Part shown: positions 36,069 through 45,291 of the stretch, piece by piece
How the letters are laid out: every line of letters begins with the position of its first letter
How positions within the stretch are numbered: the stretch's first letter is position 1
Source of the DNA: Pseudomonas chlororaphis
Lineage (GTDB): Bacteria > Pseudomonadota > Gammaproteobacteria > Pseudomonadales > Pseudomonadaceae
Assembly: GCF_001921865.1 (NCBI RefSeq)
Contig: NZ_MSCT01000009.1
Coordinates: 186,001-250,000 of the forward strand
Length of the DNA stretch: 64,000 nucleotides
Direction of reading: 5' to 3'
The notes under the pieces: generated by a model
Told to the model about the DNA's origin: nothing
What the model saw: only the letters and a program-made list of their open reading frames with translations
The model's database searches: none
Made by a program: the position numbers and the translations under genes

Positions 36069-36467
36069 TCAGGCGTCGCGCAACAGGTCATGGGAATCGA
36101 GCAGGCGGTAGGCAATTTCCGGGTTGTTTTCCAAGCCGCGCCGAATCGCGCTGGGGATCGACTGCCGGGTCTTGCGGCACAGCCCCGGCAACTCGTCGAT
36201 CTGGATGGCGATGCCGCGCATGCTGCGCACCTCGTTGAAGCTGGGGGCGATCTGCACGCGGATGCCCAACAGTTCGTACATGCGTCGCTGCATGTGTTCC
36301 AGGTCGTCCAGGCTTTGCAGGCGCTCCAGCCGCTCGAGCAGGCGCTTTTCTTCCGAGCGGGTCAGGCCGAGGATGCGCAGGTCGGTGCCGGGCGTTTCCA
36401 GCAGGCGTTCGCGGTCGCAATCGCAGGCGCCGGGCGGACAAGGTTGGCGAAGCTGGAAATCGGGCAT
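36069..36467 (-). CDS. Conserved protein of unknown function
   Basis: 132 residues; GGAG seven bases before the ATG supports the start. An N-terminal cysteine cluster (CPPGACDCDRE: Cys10, Cys15, Cys17) may bind a metal. The rest is helical and highly charged (LTRSEEKRLLERLERLQSL). No membrane segment. No family recognised. Confidence 0.75.
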   Translation of the reverse strand: MPDFQLRQPCPPGACDCDRERLLETPGTDLRILGLTRSEEKRLLERLERLQSLDDLEHMQRRMYELLGIRVQIAPSFNEVRSMRGIAIQIDELPGLCRKTRQSIPSAIRRGLENNPEIAYRLLDSHDLLRDA

Positions 36468-36580
36468 TCAGGGACTCCACTCGACGCGATCGCGGATCGC
36501 CGTTGCCCATGGGCGTGTCTGGAAATATACACAGCCGGGGCCGGCCATGGCGCGGGAATCGCGCGTGCAGAGCAGATTTT

Positions 36581-36946
36581 TCAAGGCCGCCGGCGGCGCC
36601 ACGCCAGGCGCGCGTAGACCAGGACGTTGACCAGCAACACCAGCGCGCCCAGGCCCAGCTGGATCCGCGGCGTCAGCCCGGCCGGGTAGATCAGCGGAAT
36701 CAGGTACTGCTCGATGAACCCGCCGCCATACCCCTGTTGGCCGGCGCCCTGGCGCAAGCGGTTTTCCCAGGCGGTCAGCGGGCAGGGCAGGTGGAACACT
36801 TCCACCGCCACGCCCCAGGCCGCGGCCGGCAGGTGCAGCCAGGCCAGGCGCGGCCACTGGAGCACCAGCAGGCCGCCCAGGAGCACGAACAGGATGAAAG
36901 CCAGGTGCAGCGAGACCAGGGCGTCGGCAGCGAGGCGGTAGAGCAT
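36581..36946 (-). CDS. DUF2784 membrane protein
   Basis: 121 residues with three to four hydrophobic segments (LVSLHLAFILFVLLGGLLVL, IQLGLGALVLLVNVLVYARL). CPLTAWENRLRQGAG and GFIEQYLIPLIYP are the DUF2784 signature. Inner membrane, role unknown. It follows pcs by 21 bases on the same strand and is probably co-transcribed with it. Confidence 0.88.
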   Translation of the reverse strand: MLYRLAADALVSLHLAFILFVLLGGLLVLQWPRLAWLHLPAAAWGVAVEVFHLPCPLTAWENRLRQGAGQQGYGGGFIEQYLIPLIYPAGLTPRIQLGLGALVLLVNVLVYARLAWRRRRP

Positions 36947-36967
36947 GGCGAGTCTCGTGACGGCGGT

Positions 36968-37687
36968 TCAGATACGCGAGCGGTCGAACCACTCCAGCGC
37001 GGTGCGCCAGATGCAGATGCCCAGGAAGTACGCCGACATCGCCAGCCACAGGCCCATCACCCAGGGCCCGTTGTAGGGATGGTTGACCACCAGCGATAGG
37101 CTGCACAGCAGCCAGATGGCGGTCACCGCGATGTTCACCGGCATGAAGCGGCGCACGCGGAAGGGGTGCAGGAACTTCATCCGGGTCAGGGTCAGCAGCG
37201 CCAGCACCACGATGCTTGACAGGGTCAGCCAGGGCGGCGGGGCGAGGATGAACAGCGCCAGTGCCACCACGTTCCAGGCCGCGGGAAAACCGACGAAATA
37301 GTTGTCCTTGCTTTTCATGTTGACGTTGCAGAAGCAGAACAGCGACGACACCAGGATCACCGAGGTCGCCAGCAGCGCGCTGTAGTCCGGCAGCGGAATA
37401 TAGCGATAGATAAACAGCGCCGGGATGAACACGTAGGTCAGGTAGTCGATCACCAGGTCCAGCACCGAGCCGTCGAAATGCGGCAGCACCGACTGCACGT
37501 TGACCTTGCGCGCCAGCGAGCCGTCGACCCCGTCGACGATCAGCGCCACCCCCAGCCACAGCAGGCAGGCCTTGGGCTGGTTGTCGAACAGCGCCAGGGT
37601 GGCGAGAAAGGCCGTGACCACCCCGGTCGCGGTGAAACCATGGGCGCCCCAGGCTTTGAGACTGGCGATGTGTCGGGTCGTTATCAC
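36968..37687 (-). CDS. pcs: Phosphatidylcholine synthase (CDP-alcohol phosphatidyltransferase)
   Basis: 239 residues with about eight membrane segments and the active-site motif DGVDGSLARKVN...HFDGSVLDLVID, the DGx2-DGx2-AR...-Gx3-Dx3-D pattern. RxIASLKAWGAHGFTATG at the start and LHPFRVRRFMPVN later are Pcs-like. It joins CDP-diacylglycerol and choline directly to make phosphatidylcholine in the inner membrane. The GTG at 37687, six bases after GGAG, is preferred over ATG 37705, which has no site; it also gives the usual Pcs length. Confidence 0.88.
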   Translation of the reverse strand: MITTRHIASLKAWGAHGFTATGVVTAFLATLALFDNQPKACLLWLGVALIVDGVDGSLARKVNVQSVLPHFDGSVLDLVIDYLTYVFIPALFIYRYIPLPDYSALLATSVILVSSLFCFCNVNMKSKDNYFVGFPAAWNVVALALFILAPPPWLTLSSIVVLALLTLTRMKFLHPFRVRRFMPVNIAVTAIWLLCSLSLVVNHPYNGPWVMGLWLAMSAYFLGICIWRTALEWFDRSRI

Positions 37688-37886
37688 GGGCGTTCTCCAG
37701 GACATGAACCAGCCGCCGACGCCCCCTCGAACAGTCACGGGGCTTGTCGAAAAACCTGGCCAGATTGCATCTATCGACCGGGCGGGCGGCGAGAAGGTTC
37801 ACCGCCGCTGCAAACCGCAAGGGCTCCCTAAGACTGTAGCCACTGTTTGGCGTCGACGGGCGCCGGCGAACGCAGATTTTTCCCGG

Positions 37887-37921
37887 CCTCGGCGCGCGGC
37901 CCCGAGGGCCGCGCGCCGAGG
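37887..37921. terminator. Perfect 16-bp GC hairpin after the flavin-reductase gene
   Basis: CCTCGGCGCGCGGCCC and GGGCCGCGCGCCGAGG form a perfect 16-bp stem with a 3-base loop, 23 bases past the stop of the minus-strand gene ending at 37944. There is no T run, so it may end transcription only with help or protect the 3' end of the mRNA. Confidence 0.5.
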
Positions 37922-37943
37922 TATTGAACGACTGTGTCGTGCC

Positions 37944-38540
37944 CTACATGCCGTTGACGAAGGGCGCGGCCTGCAGGTCGATGCGCGTGCGCAGGGGCTG
38001 CATCGCGCTGGCGTATTCGGCGAGGATCCCCAGGCTCCAGTCAGCGCGAGCGTGCAGGCTGCGCTGCGCGGCGGTGGGCTCGGGGTGCGGGTGGAAGGCC
38101 TGCTCGACCTGACGCACGATCAGCTGTTCCGGCAGGTAGCAGATCCGGCAGTTCTTGTAGCTCGACGCCCGCAATTCAGCGAGCGGGTAGGCGCCGCCCA
38201 CGCCGGCCGAGACCCCGACCAGCAGCGCCGGTTTGTGCCCCAGTTCGGCGTGGCCGGCATACACGAAGAAGTTCTTGATGGCCGGGCAGGCCATGCCGTT
38301 CCATTCCGGCGCTACCACCACCAGCGCGTCGGCCTCGCGCAAGGTCGCCGAATAATGGCTCCAGGCGCTGTCCGCCTCGGGGCTCGGCCAGAGGGGCAGG
38401 GGCGAACGGCCGAGGTCGAGCACCGAGGTGCGGGCGCAGAGTTGCAGCGCCAGCAGGCGCTCGCCCAGGTAGCGGGCGATCCGGGCCGATTGGCTGTCGT
38501 GCTGGCTGGAGCCGGCGATCAGCGCGATCTGCAGGCTCAT
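37944..38540 (-). CDS. NADPH-dependent FMN reductase family protein
   Basis: 198 residues with a flavodoxin-like fold: ALIAGSSQHDSQSARIARYL (phosphate loop), VVVAPEWNGMACPAIKNFFVY and LLVGVSAGVGGAYPLAEL. It should reduce FMN or an azo/quinone substrate with NAD(P)H. Its ATG overlaps the stop of the sterol-desaturase gene (ATGA), so the two are translationally coupled; it may supply electrons to the desaturase. Confidence 0.9.
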   Translation of the reverse strand: MSLQIALIAGSSQHDSQSARIARYLGERLLALQLCARTSVLDLGRSPLPLWPSPEADSAWSHYSATLREADALVVVAPEWNGMACPAIKNFFVYAGHAELGHKPALLVGVSAGVGGAYPLAELRASSYKNCRICYLPEQLIVRQVEQAFHPHPEPTAAQRSLHARADWSLGILAEYASAMQPLRTRIDLQAAPFVNGM

Positions 38541-39391
38541 TGCGCCACCTCCTGTTCGGTCACCGCGCGCTTGGCCGGCTTGGGCGAACGCACCAGCGGC
38601 CAGAACAGTTCCTGCTGCCAGCTGATCGGACGCAAATCCTCGATGCCGTAGGTGGCCGGCCGGCGCCGGGTGATTTTCGCGGTGCCGAACAGCACGTCCC
38701 AGAAGAACAGCAGGTTGCCGAAATTGCCCTTGTAGTGGGTCACCCCGTCGTGGGCGTTCAAGCCGTGGTGCGCGGAGTGGGTGGCAGGGGTGGAAATGGT
38801 GCGCTCCAGCAGCCACATCAGCGGGCGCAGGACGGGGATGCGGTAGAGCCGGTCGTCCCAGGCGACGCTGCTGTGGGCGGCGAAGATCACTGTCATCTTG
38901 ACGATCAGGTAGCCGTAGTAGACCGGCGCCAGGCCCATGTAGATGAGCATGCCGGAGAGCCAGATCCCGGGCATCAGCAGGTAATAGAAGCTGTTGTTGC
39001 GGTAGACGATGCGGATGCTCATGTACGGCGCCGAATGGTGGGCGCGGTGCAGCGCGTAGAGCAACGGCAGGCGGTGGGTCAGGCGGTGCCACCAGTACTG
39101 GGTCATGTCGTCGAGCAGCAGGAACAGCGCCGCCCCTGCGACCCAGTGCAGGTCGGCCAGGCTGTTCTTCAACCCGGGGGCCAGCGCGTCGAGCAGCAGG
39201 GTGCTGAGGACCATCACCAGGGGGAAGGTGACGCCCAGCAGCAGCGACGAACCGATGATTTCGATCAGCACGTCGCGACGCTGGCCCTTGGGTTGGCGAA
39301 AGCAGGTGCAGGCGATTTCCAGCAGGATGAAACCGAGGAAAATCCCGGCCACCACCAGGATTGGATTGTTGGCGAGCATTATTGTATTCAT
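38537..39391 (-). CDS. Sterol desaturase / fatty acid hydroxylase superfamily membrane protein
   Basis: 284 residues with four to five membrane segments. The diiron histidine motifs are HRLTH, HRAHH and HSAHHG (His-x3-His, His-x2-His-His twice). These enzymes oxidise C-H bonds of lipids with O2 in the membrane. It is the first gene of a two-gene unit with the flavin reductase and is divergent from an AraC regulator (69 bases), its probable controller. The substrate is unknown. Confidence 0.93.
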   Translation of the reverse strand: MNTIMLANNPILVVAGIFLGFILLEIACTCFRQPKGQRRDVLIEIIGSSLLLGVTFPLVMVLSTLLLDALAPGLKNSLADLHWVAGAALFLLLDDMTQYWWHRLTHRLPLLYALHRAHHSAPYMSIRIVYRNNSFYYLLMPGIWLSGMLIYMGLAPVYYGYLIVKMTVIFAAHSSVAWDDRLYRIPVLRPLMWLLERTISTPATHSAHHGLNAHDGVTHYKGNFGNLLFFWDVLFGTAKITRRRPATYGIEDLRPISWQQELFWPLVRSPKPAKRAVTEQEVAQ

Positions 39392-39460
39392 GGCAATCTC
39401 GAGTCAGGCCCGACATGGGCATTGCCCGAACAATAAGAAACCAAGAGCTGCCCGGCCCCT

Positions 39461-40420
39461 ATGCGCGAACTGGACAAAAACACTGGCGATGAGGCCAATC
39501 AACCGAACCGGCGTTTCCACCGGGGCCAGCTCGGCCGGGTGCTGGAACGGCTGCTGCACAAGCAGACCCGCGGCGATCGCCAGGACTACAACCTGCTGGA
39601 GCTCGAACAACTGTGGCGCCTGGCGGCCGAGCGCGACCCGGCCATCGGCCTGCACCTGTTCGCCGAATTCACCCCCCAGGACCTGCACGTCCTGGCCTAT
39701 ATCTGCCTGTACTGCCCGGACGTGCGCGGCGCCATGCAGTGCTGGGCCGACTACGCCACGCTGGCCTCGGACATGGACAGCCTCCGGCTGGTCAGGGACG
39801 GCGAGCTGCTCGGCGTCGAACTGTGCATCGACGCCCCGGCGCGGCTGACCCGCTATGTGGTGGAGCATTACGGCGTGATGGCCCTGACCCAGGTGCGTCA
39901 CGGCACCGGACGGTTGGTCCGGCCGGTGCGCGCCTGTTTCAGCCATTCGCGGCCGGCCTATCACGAGGAATACCGCCAATGGTTCGGCGACAACCTCGAG
40001 TTCGACAGCCCGCGCAACTGCCTGTACTACGACCAGGCCACCTTGCAGCTGCCCCTGCTGACCCGCCACGCCGGCATGGAGCAATTGCTGCGCGGCGAGC
40101 TGGACCGCCGCCTGGCCCAGCGTGTGCAACGGGGCGGCTGGACCGAAAAGGTCGCGGCGAGCATGCGCGACAGCTTGGCGCGGGGCACGGTGCCCAGCCT
40201 GGAGAACCAGGCCGAGGCGTTGTACCAGAGCCCGCGGACCCTGCGCCGGCGCCTGGAAGAGCAGGGCATGAGCTTTCGCCAGTTGCTCGACCAGGTGCGG
40301 GCCGAGCTGGAGCAGCAACTGGAGTTCCTCGGCGAGAGCCGGGCCCAGGTGGCCAGCCAGCTGGGCTACGGCGACCTCGCGGCCTATTTGCATGCGCGCA
40401 AGCGCTGGAAGCGCGCCTGA
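39461..40420 (+). CDS. AraC-family regulator
   Basis: 319 residues of the OruR/GadX-like long type. Residues ~1-190 are an Arabinose_bd-like effector domain (DLHVLAYICLYCPDVRGAMQCW). The C-terminal DNA-binding helices are LENQAEALYQSPRTLRRRLEEQGMSF region and VASQLGYGDLAAYLHARKRW. It is divergent from the desaturase/flavin reductase pair and probably regulates it. Confidence 0.92.
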   Translation: MRELDKNTGDEANQPNRRFHRGQLGRVLERLLHKQTRGDRQDYNLLELEQLWRLAAERDPAIGLHLFAEFTPQDLHVLAYICLYCPDVRGAMQCWADYATLASDMDSLRLVRDGELLGVELCIDAPARLTRYVVEHYGVMALTQVRHGTGRLVRPVRACFSHSRPAYHEEYRQWFGDNLEFDSPRNCLYYDQATLQLPLLTRHAGMEQLLRGELDRRLAQRVQRGGWTEKVAASMRDSLARGTVPSLENQAEALYQSPRTLRRRLEEQGMSFRQLLDQVRAELEQQLEFLGESRAQVASQLGYGDLAAYLHARKRWKRA

Positions 40421-40531
40421 GCTTGTGGTTCTCGGATTCCTGTCGGGAATCCACTGCATGAAAAACATGAATTTTATTTATCCGGTCCGCAGCGGTAGCG
40501 TGGCGTCGTCCTCGATCGATGGAGCGCCCCC

Positions 40532-41767
40532 ATGACTCAGCCGCAGCCACCCGCCGAACGCCACTGGCAACGCAACCTCGCGGTGTGTGCCCTGGGGGCG
40601 TTCACCACCATCGTCGCCATGACCCTGCTGCTGCCGTTCCTGCCGCTGTACGTCGAGCAACTCGGGGTCAGCGACCCGGCGGCCATCGTCCAGTGGTCCG
40701 GCGTGGCCTTTGGCGCGACCTTTCTGTCGGCAGCCTTCACCGCGCCCCTGTGGGGCCGCCTGGGCGACCGCTACGGGCGCAAGTTGATGCTGATCCGCGC
40801 GAGCCTGGGCATGGCGGTGGCCATGTCGCTGATCGGCCTGGCGGAGAACGTCTGGCAACTGGTGCTGTTGCGCCTGCTGGCGGGTTTGCTCGGCGGCTAC
40901 GCGTCGGGCGCGACCATCCTGGTCGCCACCCAGACCCCCAAGGCGCGTTCCGGCTGGGCGTTGGGCGTGCTGTCTTCGGGGATCATGGCCGGCAGCCTGG
41001 CCGGGCCGTTGATCGGTGGCTTGCTGCCGCCGCTGATCGGTATCCGCAACACCTTTTTCATCGCCGGGGCGGTGATCTTCGTCACCTTCCTGGCCACCAC
41101 CTTTGTGCTGAAGGAAGCCCCGCGCGAGCCGCGCCAGGCCATGCCGAAAGGCCAGGCGCCGGACGCTTCGTGGGCGGCGGTGACGGACAAGAAACCGCTG
41201 CTGAGCATGTTCCTGGTGGCCTGCCTGTTGATGTTCGCGACCATGTCCATCGAGCCGATCATCACCGTGTACCTCCAGGAACTGCGCGCTGAAAACGTCA
41301 CGCTGATGGCGGGCCTGGTGATGTCCGCCGCGGCCCTGGGCAGCATCATTTCCGCTGCGCAGCTGGGGCGGCTGGCCGACCGCGTCGGTCACTGGCCAAT
41401 ACTCACGGTGTGCCTGGCCGCTGCGGCGTTGCTGCTGATTCCCCAGGCGCTGGTCACCGCGCCCTGGCAACTGGTGCTGCTGCGTTTTTTCATGGGCCTG
41501 GCGCTGGGCGGGCTGATGCCGTGCATCTCCAGCATCATTCGCCATTCGGTGCCCGAGCGCCTGGCCGGGCGGATGCTCGGCTACTCGACCTCCAGCCAAT
41601 ATGTCGGGCAGGTGCTCGGGCCCCTGAGCGGCGGTTTTCTCGGCGGGCACTTCGGCATGCGTACGGTGTTTATCGGCACCTGCGGGATCATGGCGGCGTG
41701 CGCGCTGCTCACCTGGTGGGTCGGTTCGACGAGCCGCGCCGCACCGTTGGGCGGCGACGCGGGTTGA
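40532..41767 (+). CDS. MFS drug-efflux transporter (MdtG-like)
   Basis: 411 residues with 12 membrane segments and the DHA1 motifs PLWGRLGDRYGRKLMLI (motif A) and GVLSSGIMAGSLAGPLIGG (motif C), which mark a drug:H+ antiporter. GGAG precedes the ATG by nine bases. It stands alone and is convergent with the TetR gene, whose stop is 6 bases away. Confidence 0.92.
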   Translation: MTQPQPPAERHWQRNLAVCALGAFTTIVAMTLLLPFLPLYVEQLGVSDPAAIVQWSGVAFGATFLSAAFTAPLWGRLGDRYGRKLMLIRASLGMAVAMSLIGLAENVWQLVLLRLLAGLLGGYASGATILVATQTPKARSGWALGVLSSGIMAGSLAGPLIGGLLPPLIGIRNTFFIAGAVIFVTFLATTFVLKEAPREPRQAMPKGQAPDASWAAVTDKKPLLSMFLVACLLMFATMSIEPIITVYLQELRAENVTLMAGLVMSAAALGSIISAAQLGRLADRVGHWPILTVCLAAAALLLIPQALVTAPWQLVLLRFFMGLALGGLMPCISSIIRHSVPERLAGRMLGYSTSSQYVGQVLGPLSGGFLGGHFGMRTVFIGTCGIMAACALLTWWVGSTSRAAPLGGDAG

Positions 41768-41773
41768 TCCACC

Positions 41774-42400
41774 TCAGGCCGGTGCCGCGCCGCGCCGGGC
41801 GCTGCGTTCGACCATGGACACGATGTTCTCGAACAGTTCGTCGCGGGCCTGCTCGCGGCTGATTTCGCCGATGGCCGCCCCGTGGGACAACGCTTCGGCC
41901 GCCCCCAGCATGGCCCGCAGCCCGGCGGGGGCGAGGGTGCCCGGGGCCGCGAAGGGGGCGAGGGCGTTGCGGCATTTATCGATGAAGATCGCCTCGTATT
42001 CCGCTTTGATCTTCGCCAGTTCCGGCGAGCTGGCCAGCGCGGCGATCACCCCGGGGATCTCCCGGCCCTGGGTCAGCACGCAGTCGACATAACAGTGGGC
42101 GATCACCGCCGCGCGGCTGGCCAGGGTCGCTTCGCTGCTGTCCAGGGCGGCGTCCATCAACCGCGTCTGGCGCGCGTCGAAGTCCTGGTACAACGCCGCC
42201 AACAGCCCGGCGCGGCTGACGAAATGGTCGTAGACCACCGGCTTGGTGACCCCGGCGGCTTCGGCGAGCCGGCCCAGGGTCAGGGCCTCGGTGCCTTCCG
42301 CGCCGATCAGTTGCCAGGCCACTTCCAACAGCTGGTGCAGACGCTCTTCCCGGGACAGGCGACGACGGGGGGATGGGGTCTCGGAGGGGGTGCTTGACAT
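41774..42400 (-). CDS. TetR-family repressor
   Basis: 208 residues from the ATG at 42400. N-terminal helix-turn-helix LTLGRLAEAAGVTKPVVYDHFVSRAGLLAAL; helical ligand-binding C-terminus. It is divergent from the flavodoxin-fold oxidoreductase across a 93-base region with repeated operator-like sequence, so it should repress that gene and itself. The long upstream frame to 42523 runs through that operator and is not used. Confidence 0.92.
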   Translation of the reverse strand: MSSTPSETPSPRRRLSREERLHQLLEVAWQLIGAEGTEALTLGRLAEAAGVTKPVVYDHFVSRAGLLAALYQDFDARQTRLMDAALDSSEATLASRAAVIAHCYVDCVLTQGREIPGVIAALASSPELAKIKAEYEAIFIDKCRNALAPFAAPGTLAPAGLRAMLGAAEALSHGAAIGEISREQARDELFENIVSMVERSARRGAAPA

Positions 42401-42407
42401 GCCTATA

Positions 42408-42446
42408 TACCAAAAGTAACTTACTGTTCGTAACTTACCAAAAGTA
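42408..42446. promoter_or_regulatory. Repeated operator-like sequence between TetR and oxidoreductase genes
   Basis: TACCAAAAGTA occurs at 42408-42418 and again at 42436-42446, a 28-bp period. GTAACTTAC occurs at 42416-42424 and 42430-42438, a 14-bp period. The block is AT-rich in a GC-rich region and lies in the only intergenic space shared by the divergent pair. It is the likely TetR operator and promoter region; function is inferred. Confidence 0.55.
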
Positions 42447-42493
42447 TATCGGGCCCGGTTGCGGCCCTCAATCCATGGCTGGAGGTTTTCCCC

Positions 42494-43093
42494 ATGCATG
42501 CGCTTATCGTTGTCGCCCACCACGATTCAGATTCCCTCAGCCACAGCCTCGCCAGGCAGGTCGCCGAGGGCCTGGGGTCGGAGCATTCGTTCGAGATCGC
42601 CGACCTGTTCGCCGAGGGATTCGACCCGCGTTTCAACGCCGCCGACCATGCCGTCCATCGTCGCCAGGCGCCGCCGCCGGCCGACGTGCTGGCCGAACAG
42701 GCGCGCATCGATCGCGCCGATGCGCTGGTGCTGGTCTACCCGGTGTACTGGTGGTCGATGCCGGCGCTGCTCAAGGGCTGGATCGACCGGGTGTTCGCCA
42801 ACGGCTGGGCGTTCGATTTCAACCTGGCGGCCGGCACGTTCGAGAAGCGACTCGGGCATCTGCCGGTGCACCTGCTCGGCGTCGCCGGGGCCGATGCCGA
42901 CACCTACCGGCGCCATGGCTACGGCACCGCGATGCAGACGCAGATCGACCACGGCATCTTCGATTACTGCGGCGCGCGGGTGCTGACTTCGGCATTGTTG
43001 GCGGATTCGGAAAGCCAGGACCCGGCCGCGCATCTCCAGGCCGCCCGGGCCATCGGCCGCGAGCTGTTCAGCCGCGCCGCCGCCTTGGCGTGA
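42494..43093 (+). CDS. NAD(P)H dehydrogenase (quinone)-like flavodoxin_2 protein
   Basis: 199 residues. HALIVVAHHDSDSLSHSLA is the phosphate-binding start; ADALVLVYPVYWWSMPALLKGWIDRVF is the signature of the NQO1/YwrO/KefF group; the C-terminal half has a mobile substrate cover. It probably reduces quinones or electrophiles with an FMN/FAD cofactor. GGAGG precedes the ATG by eight bases. Control by the divergent TetR gene is likely. Confidence 0.92.
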   Translation: MHALIVVAHHDSDSLSHSLARQVAEGLGSEHSFEIADLFAEGFDPRFNAADHAVHRRQAPPPADVLAEQARIDRADALVLVYPVYWWSMPALLKGWIDRVFANGWAFDFNLAAGTFEKRLGHLPVHLLGVAGADADTYRRHGYGTAMQTQIDHGIFDYCGARVLTSALLADSESQDPAAHLQAARAIGRELFSRAAALA

Positions 43094-43154
43094 TGACGAT
43101 CAAGGGGGCAGCCGCTGCGCGACATCCAGGTCGGGCAGCGGCTTGCGCAGGCTG

Positions 43155-43463
43155 CTAGCGGCCGGCCTGCTGGGTCAGGATCGCCCGGGCCAGTTCTTCG
43201 TCGCTGGCGTTGAGGCCGGGGTTTTCCCGGCGGATTTTCTGCAGCACCGACTCCAGGTAGACGCCGCGGATGGCCCCGCCGCTGGCGACGAAACTGGAGG
43301 CATCGTCACGGGCGGGAATCACCCGTTTGTCGTCCTTGAAGGTCGAGTACAGCGAGGCGGAAACCCCGGCTGAGGTGGCGACATCGCCCGCGTCGACACG
43401 GGCCATGGCCGAACCGGCGGGCAGGCAGAGCAACAACGAAGCAACCAGCAATAGGCGGCGCAT
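43155..43463 (-). CDS. DUF2388 exported protein
   Basis: 102 residues with a Sec signal (MRRLLLVASLLLCLPAGSAMA). The mature part has TSAGVSASLYSTFKDDKRVIPARDDASSFV, the DUF2388 signature widespread in Pseudomonas. GGAGGA eight bases before the ATG fixes the start. Periplasmic; function unknown. Confidence 0.9.
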   Translation of the reverse strand: MRRLLLVASLLLCLPAGSAMARVDAGDVATSAGVSASLYSTFKDDKRVIPARDDASSFVASGGAIRGVYLESVLQKIRRENPGLNASDEELARAILTQQAGR

Positions 43464-43625
43464 GAGGGCGTCCTCCGATAGCGTGGACAAACAGGAAGTA
43501 CCACATGATTTAGGAGGCACGGCGCCGCCCGGGAGTTCCCCCGGGCCGCCGGGCCGTCGTCGCCTGGGGGGCGAGACGCGGCGCGAACCCCCGGCATTGC
43601 GCCGGGGGCTGCGTTTGGTCGGCGG

Positions 43626-44999
43626 TCAGCTCACCACGCGGTAGCACGGCACATAGGCCGCGCCGCCGGGCAGCTTCATCCGGTGCTGCTGGACGAAGGC
43701 CTGCAGCAGGCGGTCCAGCGGCTGCATGATCGCCGGGTCGCCGTGGATTTCGTACGGGCCCTTTTCCTCGATCAGGCGGATACCCTTGTCCTTGACGTTG
43801 CCAGCGACGATGCCCGAGAAGGCCCGGCGCAGGTTGGCGGCCAGTTCGTGGGAGGGCAGCCGGTGGTTCAGTTGCAGGCTGGCCATGTTGGCGTGGGTCG
43901 GGTCGAACGGACGCTGGAAACCTTCGTCGATCTTCAGCAGCCAGTTGAAGTGGAAGGCGTCGTTGCGCTCGCGGCGGAACTGCTTGACCTGCTTGAGCCC
44001 CTCGGTCATTTGCCGGGCGACCTCGGCCGGGTTGTCGATGATGATCCGGTACAGGCTCTGGGCCGTCTCGCCCAGGGTTGCGCCGACGAAGGCATGCAAC
44101 TGTTCCAGGTACGGCGCGGCGCTGTTCGGCCCGGTGAGGATCACCGGGAACGGCAGGTCGCGGTTGTCCGGGTGCATGAGGATGCCCAGCAGGTAGAGGA
44201 ATTCCTCGGCGGTGCCGGCGCCGCCGGGGAAGATGATGATGCCGTGGCCGACGCGGACGAAGGCTTCGAGGCGCTTCTCGATGTCCGGCAGGATCACCAG
44301 CTCGTTGACGATCGGGTTCGGCGCCTCGGCGGCGATGATCCCGGGTTCGGTCAGGCCCAGGTAACGGCTGCCGCTCATGCGCTGCTTGGCATGGGCAATG
44401 GTCGCGCCCTTCATCGGGCCCTTCATCACGCCCGGGCCGCAACCAGTGCAGACGTCGAGCTTGCGCAGTCCCAGCTCGTGGCCGACCTTCTTGGTGTACT
44501 GGTATTCCTCGGTGCTGATCGAGTGGCCGCCCCAGCACACCACCATCTTCGGCTCCACGCCCGGGCGCAGGGTGCGGGCGTTGCGCAGCAGGTGGAAAAC
44601 GTAGTCGGTGATGCCCTGGGAGCTTTCCAGGTCGATGCGCTGGCTGGCCAGCTCGCTCTCGGTGTAGACGATGTCGCGCAGGGCGCTGAACAGCATTTCC
44701 CGGGTGCTGGCGATCATCTCGCCGTCGACGAAAGCGTCGGCCGGGGCGTTCAGCAGTTCCAGGCGCACGCCGCGGTCCTGCTGGTGGATGCGGACTTCGA
44801 AATCCTTGTAGGCGTCGAGGATGGTCTTGGCGTTATCGACGTGGGCGCCGGTGTTGAGAATGGCCAGGGCGCACTGGCGGAACAGGGTGTAGATGCTGCC
44901 GGAACCGGCTTCGCTGAGTTGTTGGACTTCACGTTGGGACAAAGTCTCCAGGCTGCCTTTGGGGCTGACCGAAGCGTTGATGACGTGTCTTGGATGCAT
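43626..44999 (-). CDS. ppnN: LOG-family pyrimidine/purine nucleotide 5'-monophosphate nucleosidase
   Basis: 457 residues, like E. coli PpnN/YgdH (454). The central LOG domain has CTGCGPGVMKGPMKGATIAH and IIIFPGGAGTAEEFLYLLGI. The N-terminal ~145 and C-terminal ~90 residues are the extra PpnN domains. It removes the base from nucleoside monophosphates and in E. coli is stimulated by (p)ppGpp. The ATG at 44999 has AAGGAA seven bases upstream; a longer frame adds 172 residues of non-homologous sequence. Single gene. Confidence 0.93.
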   Translation of the reverse strand: MHPRHVINASVSPKGSLETLSQREVQQLSEAGSGSIYTLFRQCALAILNTGAHVDNAKTILDAYKDFEVRIHQQDRGVRLELLNAPADAFVDGEMIASTREMLFSALRDIVYTESELASQRIDLESSQGITDYVFHLLRNARTLRPGVEPKMVVCWGGHSISTEEYQYTKKVGHELGLRKLDVCTGCGPGVMKGPMKGATIAHAKQRMSGSRYLGLTEPGIIAAEAPNPIVNELVILPDIEKRLEAFVRVGHGIIIFPGGAGTAEEFLYLLGILMHPDNRDLPFPVILTGPNSAAPYLEQLHAFVGATLGETAQSLYRIIIDNPAEVARQMTEGLKQVKQFRRERNDAFHFNWLLKIDEGFQRPFDPTHANMASLQLNHRLPSHELAANLRRAFSGIVAGNVKDKGIRLIEEKGPYEIHGDPAIMQPLDRLLQAFVQQHRMKLPGGAAYVPCYRVVS

Positions 45000-45291
45000 T
45001 CTGGATTCCTTGAAAGCCTGACCACCGGCCCAGGCGGGCCCATGGTTTAAGAATAGTGAGCAGCGGCGCGCAATGCCGGAAAAAACATTGTCCTCGGCTT
45101 CGCGGCGGCAAGGCAAATGCGCCTGCCGGAACGCGTGGCGTGCGCGCTGCGTTACTTTCTCACAGCTGGTGGTGCGAAGCGAAAGCAGCGTGCCCGGCCC
45201 TTGACTATGCTCAGCCCTGTCACCCACAGGCTGGGGAGCGCAACCAGGCGCCAGCAGTGCCAGTCTCTTCACGACACAGGAGCGCGTGAAC

